A DNA stretch of 64,000 bases. Origin: Silvimonas iriomotensis (GTDB taxonomy: Bacteria > Pseudomonadota > Gammaproteobacteria > Burkholderiales > Chitinibacteraceae). The stretch covers positions 1,233,169-1,297,168 of the forward strand of contig NZ_BMLX01000001.1 in NCBI RefSeq assembly GCF_014645535.1, in the 5' to 3' direction. The position numbers and the translations under genes were made by a program. Shown in pieces: positions 59,227 through 64,000 of this stretch (positions are counted from its first letter, which is position 1; every line of letters starts with the position of its first letter). The notes below the pieces were generated by a model. That model worked only from the letters and a program-made list of their open reading frames with translations, was not told the origin of the DNA and made no database searches.

Positions 59227-59589
59227 ATGAGTATTCCCATGAAGCTTTACGGCATTCCCAATTGCGACACCGTCAAAAAAGCCCGCACCTGGCTCAGCGA
59301 ACAAGGCCACGACTATGCGTGGCACGATTTCAAAAAAAATGGCGTCAGCCATGAATTGCTGGCGGGCTGGATTGCGCAAACCGGCTGGGAGCCGCTGGTG
59401 AACCGTCAGGGTACCACCTGGCGCAAGCTCGATGACGCCACCAAAGCGGGCGTGGTCGATGCCGAATCGGCCATCGCCGTCATGCTGGCCCAGCCGTCTG
59501 TCATCAAGCGCCCGGTACTGGAGCGCAATGGCCAGATCACGGTGGGCTATAAACCCGAGTTGTATGAAAACCTTTTTCGCCAGGCCTGA
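59227..59589 (+). CDS. ArsC/Spx-family reductase (YffB-like)
   Basis: 120 residues of thioredoxin-like fold with a single active-site Cys in 'YGIPNCDTVKKARTWL', then 'FKKNGVSHELLAGWIAQTGW' and 'KRPVLERNGQITVGYKPELY'. YffB proteins are ArsC-like but probably glutathione-dependent thiol reductases rather than arsenate reductases. The gene commonly precedes dapE, as here. Start at 59227 or the ATG four codons later. Confidence 0.88.
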   Translation: MSIPMKLYGIPNCDTVKKARTWLSEQGHDYAWHDFKKNGVSHELLAGWIAQTGWEPLVNRQGTTWRKLDDATKAGVVDAESAIAVMLAQPSVIKRPVLERNGQITVGYKPELYENLFRQA

Positions 59590-59608
59590 AACCCGTCTGG
59601 CGCGTTAA

Positions 59609-60778
<1,170 letters not shown>

Positions 60779-60793
60779 TCAGGACGCCATGTG

Positions 60794-60826
60794 ACAAAAA
60801 AGCCGCGAATATCGCGGCTTTTTTGT
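60794..60826. terminator. Bidirectional terminator between dapE and the sigma-54 activator gene
   Basis: 15-bp perfect arms (ACAAAAAAGCCGCGA and complement) around a 3-nt loop, between convergent genes. Confidence 0.93.
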
Positions 60827-60855
60827 CCATCATCGTCATGCTCCTTGAGGCCGCA

Positions 60856-62718
60856 TCAGTGCCGTTGCTTGCGGTAGATGGTGTTACGCGACACCCCCAG
60901 CGCGCGGGCGGCGGCAGACACATTGCCGTCGTGCTCGGCCAGCGCAGCCTGAATCGCCGCCTGGGTAACACTCGCCAGCCGCCCGCTGTTGACCGCGCCG
61001 TCCAGCACATCGCCCGCTTCGGCCAGCATTACAAAATCATCGGGCAGATGCGCCAGCGTGATCTCCGTCTCGTCGCCTGCCAGCACGCAGGCGGTGTGCA
61101 GCACGTTGTACAACTGGCGGAAATTGCCCGGCCAGGCATACGCCAGGAACAAATCCATCACCTGCGCAGACAGCGTATAGCGCACGGCTGGCGTGCTTTC
61201 GGCATTGAGCATCTTGCGGATCACGGCGGCCAGATCGGTCCGTTCCCGCGCGGGCGGCAAACGCACCGTCAGCCCCTGAATGCGGTAGTACAGATCAGCC
61301 CTGAACCCGCCCGCCTGCACCATGGTCGGCAAGTCGCAATGCGTGGCGCAGATCAGCGCGATATCGACCGGAATCGCCTGGGCACTGCCCAGTGGCATGA
61401 CTTCCCGCTGCTGCAACACGCGCAGTAGTCGCGCCTGCAAGGCCAGTGGCATATCGCCGATTTCATCCAGAAACAAGGTGCCACCATGGGCCTGCACAAT
61501 CTTGCCACGATGCCCTTTTTGCCGGGCGCCAGTGAAGGCACCATCGGCGTAGCCGAATAACTCCGATTCAATCAGCGTTTCAGGGATCGACGCGCAATTG
61601 ACCGCCACAAAGGGTTTGTCCGAGCGGGGCGAGTCTGCGTGCATGGCCTGCGCCAGCATTTCCTTGCCGGTGCCGGTTTCACCGGTGACCAGCACGGGTA
61701 CGTCGCGCCCCAGCACTTTGCCGACCCGCTCCAGCACGCGCGCCAGTTGCGCATCCCCGGTATTCAGATACCCCAGCCGCGACAAGCGTGGCGCCGGACG
61801 ACTGGGCACCGGTAAAGTCCGCATGCGCAACTGCGCCCGCGCCTGCACCAGCACGCCGTTGTGCAGACACAGTTGCACCCAGCCCTCGCCCGCCGCCTGA
61901 CACCGCGCCAGCACTTGTTCCATACCGGGGTCGAACAACTGGTCAAACCGCATGCCGGTGATTTCGTCATCCAGCCCCAACTGAAAGCGCGCGCTGGCGT
62001 TCATGGCCAGCAGGCGACCATCCAGCGAGAACGCGGCGATACCTTCCATCAAGGTGCCGACGAACTCGCGCCGGCCGTGAAATCCCAGATACAGCACGTC
62101 GGTAAACGCATCACGCAGCAGCTGATTTTCCAGCGTCTGCGCCGACATGCGCACCAGCGCCATGGTGTGCCGGTGATAGCCGCGGTAGTCCCCTGTCACG
62201 TCAATCACGCCAGACAGCCCGCCTTGCGGGTCAAGAATGGGCACGCTGGCGCAGGTCAGAAACTGGTTCGCCTTCAGGAAATGCTGATCACCATGCACCG
62301 TGGCCGGCCGCAATTCTGCCAGCGCTGTACCAATGGCATTGGTGCCCTGGTTTTGCTCGGTCCAGACCGCCCCGGGCTGCAAGGCCACCTTTTGCGCTTT
62401 GGCGAGGAAATCATCATCACCCAGCGAGTGCAGCACAAGACCGGAGGCATCCGTCAGCACAATCATGCTGTGGGTGTTGGCGATCTGCTGATATAGCGTC
62501 TCTACCAGCGGCAGCGCGTGCTGGTAAAACAGGCGGTGGCGATCGACCTCTTGCGCCAGCGCATTGGGGGTGAGCAAGGCGTAATCAGGGCGGATGTTCT
62601 CGGTCAGGCCAAACCCGCGCGAGCGGGCGTGGGCGCTTTGCAGCGTGGTGACATCCAGCGGCAAGGCATAGGCCAGCGGATCGCCCACGCCGGGAAACGG
62701 GGAAGCAGAGTGAGGCAC
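60856..62718 (-). CDS. Sigma-54-dependent transcriptional activator, AcoR-like
   Basis: About 620 residues. A GAF-type sensor region (about 60-210) is followed by a PAS-like segment and then the AAA+ domain. The AAA+ domain has Walker A 'GETGTGKEMLAQAM', the sigma-54 contact loop GAFTGA and Walker B 'GGTLFLDEIGD'. A Fis-type HTH ('GNVSAAARALGVSRNTIYRK') ends the protein. AcoR-like activators control acetoin or aldehyde/alcohol catabolism genes. It is divergent from an aldehyde dehydrogenase with a -24/-12 promoter. The N-terminus is uncertain: a GTG at 62718 preceded by GAGGA is used, and a TTG at 62781 would add 21 residues. Confidence 0.9.
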   Translation of the reverse strand: MPHSASPFPGVGDPLAYALPLDVTTLQSAHARSRGFGLTENIRPDYALLTPNALAQEVDRHRLFYQHALPLVETLYQQIANTHSMIVLTDASGLVLHSLGDDDFLAKAQKVALQPGAVWTEQNQGTNAIGTALAELRPATVHGDQHFLKANQFLTCASVPILDPQGGLSGVIDVTGDYRGYHRHTMALVRMSAQTLENQLLRDAFTDVLYLGFHGRREFVGTLMEGIAAFSLDGRLLAMNASARFQLGLDDEITGMRFDQLFDPGMEQVLARCQAAGEGWVQLCLHNGVLVQARAQLRMRTLPVPSRPAPRLSRLGYLNTGDAQLARVLERVGKVLGRDVPVLVTGETGTGKEMLAQAMHADSPRSDKPFVAVNCASIPETLIESELFGYADGAFTGARQKGHRGKIVQAHGGTLFLDEIGDMPLALQARLLRVLQQREVMPLGSAQAIPVDIALICATHCDLPTMVQAGGFRADLYYRIQGLTVRLPPARERTDLAAVIRKMLNAESTPAVRYTLSAQVMDLFLAYAWPGNFRQLYNVLHTACVLAGDETEITLAHLPDDFVMLAEAGDVLDGAVNSGRLASVTQAAIQAALAEHDGNVSAAARALGVSRNTIYRKQRH

Positions 62719-62804
62719 CAGCGCGTTCCTCAAGTTGATGAATCCATGTTGCAGTGCAACCAGATTTTTCTTTCGAATCAAAGCCTTGAGTGTTCACGGA
62801 TCAA

Positions 62805-62820
62805 TGTAACACCTGTTGCA
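62805..62820 (+). promoter_or_regulatory. Candidate upstream activating dyad for the sigma-54 activator
   Basis: TGTAACA-CC-TGTTGCA: arms match at six of seven positions. It lies about 95-110 bp upstream of the -24/-12 promoter, a usual distance for enhancer-type sites. A second dyad, GCCGCG-N8-CGCGGC, follows at about 62834-62853. Confidence 0.5.
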
Positions 62821-62915
62821 CAATGGCGCAAAAGCCGCGTTGTACAGCGCGGCCACTCACAAAAAACCCCATAAATATCAGCGTCTTGCCTGTTTTCTGA
62901 GCACGAATCGGCCCA

Positions 62916-62931
62916 TGGCATGCACCTTGCA
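62916..62931 (+). promoter_or_regulatory. Sigma-54 (-24/-12) promoter of the aldehyde dehydrogenase gene
   Basis: TGGCATGCACCTTGCA matches the consensus TGGCACG-N4-TTGCW at all but one position, with GG and GC spaced 10 bp apart. Transcription would start near 62942, about 60 nt before the ATG. AAAGAGGAG lies upstream of the start as Shine-Dalgarno. Confidence 0.85.
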
Positions 62932-63002
62932 ATAAACCGGTTAGCCCGCCCGGGCTGGCACAGGTATCGCACCTGACCCACTCAAAGAGGAGAACCGGTC
63001 AA

Positions 63003-64000
63003 ATGAACCACGCTGAGATGAAGTTTCTGAACTTGCCGTTTCCGTACCGCAAACAGTACGACAACTACATTGGCGGGAAGTGGGTTGCCCCGGTCGATGG
63101 CGCGTATTTCGACAATGTCTCCCCGATCACCGGCGAACCGTTCTGCCAGGTGCCGCGCTCGCAAGCGGCCGACATTGAACTGGCGCTGGATGCCGCCCAC
63201 GCCGCCAAAGGCAGCTGGGGCAAGACCTCGCCGGCCGAACGCGCCAATATCCTGAACAAGATCGCGGACCGCATGGAAGCCAATCTGGAACTGCTGGCCG
63301 TGGCAGAGACCATCGACAACGGCAAGCCCATCCGCGAAACCCGCGCAGCAGATATCCCGCTGGCGATTGATCATTTCCGCTACTTTGCCGGCGCCGTGCG
63401 GGCGCAGGAAGGCGGCATCTCCGAGATCGACCACACCACCATTGCTTACCATTTTCATGAGCCCCTGGGCGTGGTCGGGCAGATCATTCCGTGGAATTTC
63501 CCGATCCTGATGGCGACATGGAAACTGGCGCCGGCGCTGGCGGCAGGCAACTGCGTGGTGCTCAAGCCGGCGGAACAGACACCGGCCTCGATCATGGTCT
63601 TGCTGGACCTGATTGGTGATCTGCTGCCGCCGGGCGTGCTCAATGTCGTAAGCGGGTTCGGGCTGGAAGCTGGCAAGCCGCTGGCCAGCAACAAGCGCAT
63701 TGCCAAGATTGCCTTTACCGGGGAAACCACCACCGGCCGCCTGATCATGCAATACGCCAGCCAGAACCTGATTCCGGTCACGCTGGAACTGGGCGGCAAG
63801 AGCCCGAACATCTTTTTTGACGATGTGATGCGGGCGGACGACGCCTTCTTTGACAAAGCACTGGAAGGCTTTGCCATGTTTGCGCTCAATCAGGGTGAAG
63901 TGTGTACCTGCCCCTCACGCGCGCTGGTGCAGGAATCGATCTACGAGCGCTTTATGGAACGGGCCGTCAAACGCGTTGAGGCCATCCGTCAGGGGCATCC
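63003..64000 (+). CDS. NAD+-dependent aldehyde dehydrogenase (AcoD/ExaC type), 5' part
   Basis: First 332 residues of a protein of about 506; the rest lies beyond the window. Seen are '[20 protein letters not shown]', '[20 protein letters not shown]', '[20 protein letters not shown]' (FTGE rather than FTGS, typical of the AldB/AcoD/ExaC group), the catalytic Glu in 'LELGGKSPN' and the catalytic Cys301 in '[11 protein letters not shown]'. It should oxidise acetaldehyde or related short aldehydes. A sigma-54 promoter and a divergent AcoR-like activator support inducible expression. Confidence 0.94.
   Translation, partial: MNHAEMKFLNLPFPYRKQYDNYIGGKWVAPVDGAYFDNVSPITGEPFCQVPRSQAADIELALDAAHAAKGSWGKTSPAERANILNKIADRMEANLELLAVAETIDNGKPIRETRAADIPLAIDHFRYFAGAVRAQEGGISEIDHTTIAYHFHEPLGVVGQIIPWNFPILMATWKLAPALAAGNCVVLKPAEQTPASIMVLLDLIGDLLPPGVLNVVSGFGLEAGKPLASNKRIAKIAFTGETTTGRLIMQYASQNLIPVTLELGGKSPNIFFDDVMRADDAFFDKALEGFAMFALNQGEVCTCPSRALVQESIYERFMERAVKRVEAIRQGH

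Noticed and set aside
59227-59589. Arsenate reductase ArsC
   Set aside because: The single-Cys IPNCDT motif and the dapE neighbourhood fit the YffB/Spx-like branch; no ars genes are near.

Overview
The window is a 64 kb stretch of a moderately GC-rich bacterial chromosome with dense coding and no sign of phage, insertion sequence or CRISPR. Gene order and protein similarity point to a betaproteobacterium of the order Neisseriales (Chromobacteriaceae or Chitinibacteraceae type). Indicators are the run ndk-rlmN-pilW-rodZ-ispG-hisS-yfgM-bamB-der-hfq-hflX-hflK-hflC-DUF2065-hisZ-purA on one strand, the rimP-nusA-infB-rbfA-truB-rpsO-pnp block, pilU, and an ETF / ETF-quinone oxidoreductase set. The genus is inferred, not proven.

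Layout. 0-0.3 kb: the 3' end of a probable hybrid sensor kinase. 0.37-16.3 kb (minus strand): one long housekeeping run from ndk down to purA, with a promoter and a terminator around hfq. 16.4-22.8 kb: a SPOR-domain protein, a rubredoxin-reductase-like flavoprotein, oxyR, a patatin-like phospholipase and guaB. 22.9-27.8 kb: an unusual chemoreceptor fused to a sugar-binding protein, then a PAS-GGDEF-EAL protein. 28.0-33.3 kb: a divergent electron-transfer module (LysR regulator plus ETF-QO on one side, fpr-etfB-etfA on the other). 33.4-42.6 kb: parvulin PPIase, BolA, YciI, YciB, the 4.5S SRP RNA, asparaginase, smpB, plsY, folB, a Tim44-like protein, a lipoprotein, a CRP-family regulator, a second YciI and a LysR regulator. 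42.8-46.7 kb: a GAF-PAS-GGDEF protein, a DUF2325 protein behind a Fur-box-like site, and a quinone oxidoreductase. 46.8-56.0 kb (minus): the transcription/translation/RNA-decay block rimP to pnp. 56.3-60.8 kb (plus): fadD, pilU, an ArsC-like protein and dapE. 60.9-64 kb: a sigma-54 activator facing an aldehyde dehydrogenase gene with a good -24/-12 promoter; the dehydrogenase runs off the window.

The most unusual item is the 775-residue protein at 22.9-25.2 kb. It has two closely spaced membrane helices, HAMP and a canonical chemoreceptor signalling hairpin, followed in the same frame by a complete CUT1-type sugar-binding protein with no export signal of its own. By topology the sugar-binding domain should sit in the cytoplasm. 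Other points worth checking are RNA structures in leaders (rpsO, pnp, rimP, the GAF-PAS-GGDEF gene), a heptamer-repeat element that separates infB from rbfA and leaves rbfA without a Shine-Dalgarno sequence, a pilotin-like TPR protein without a lipobox, and the clustering of a whole ETF chain with ferredoxin reductase.
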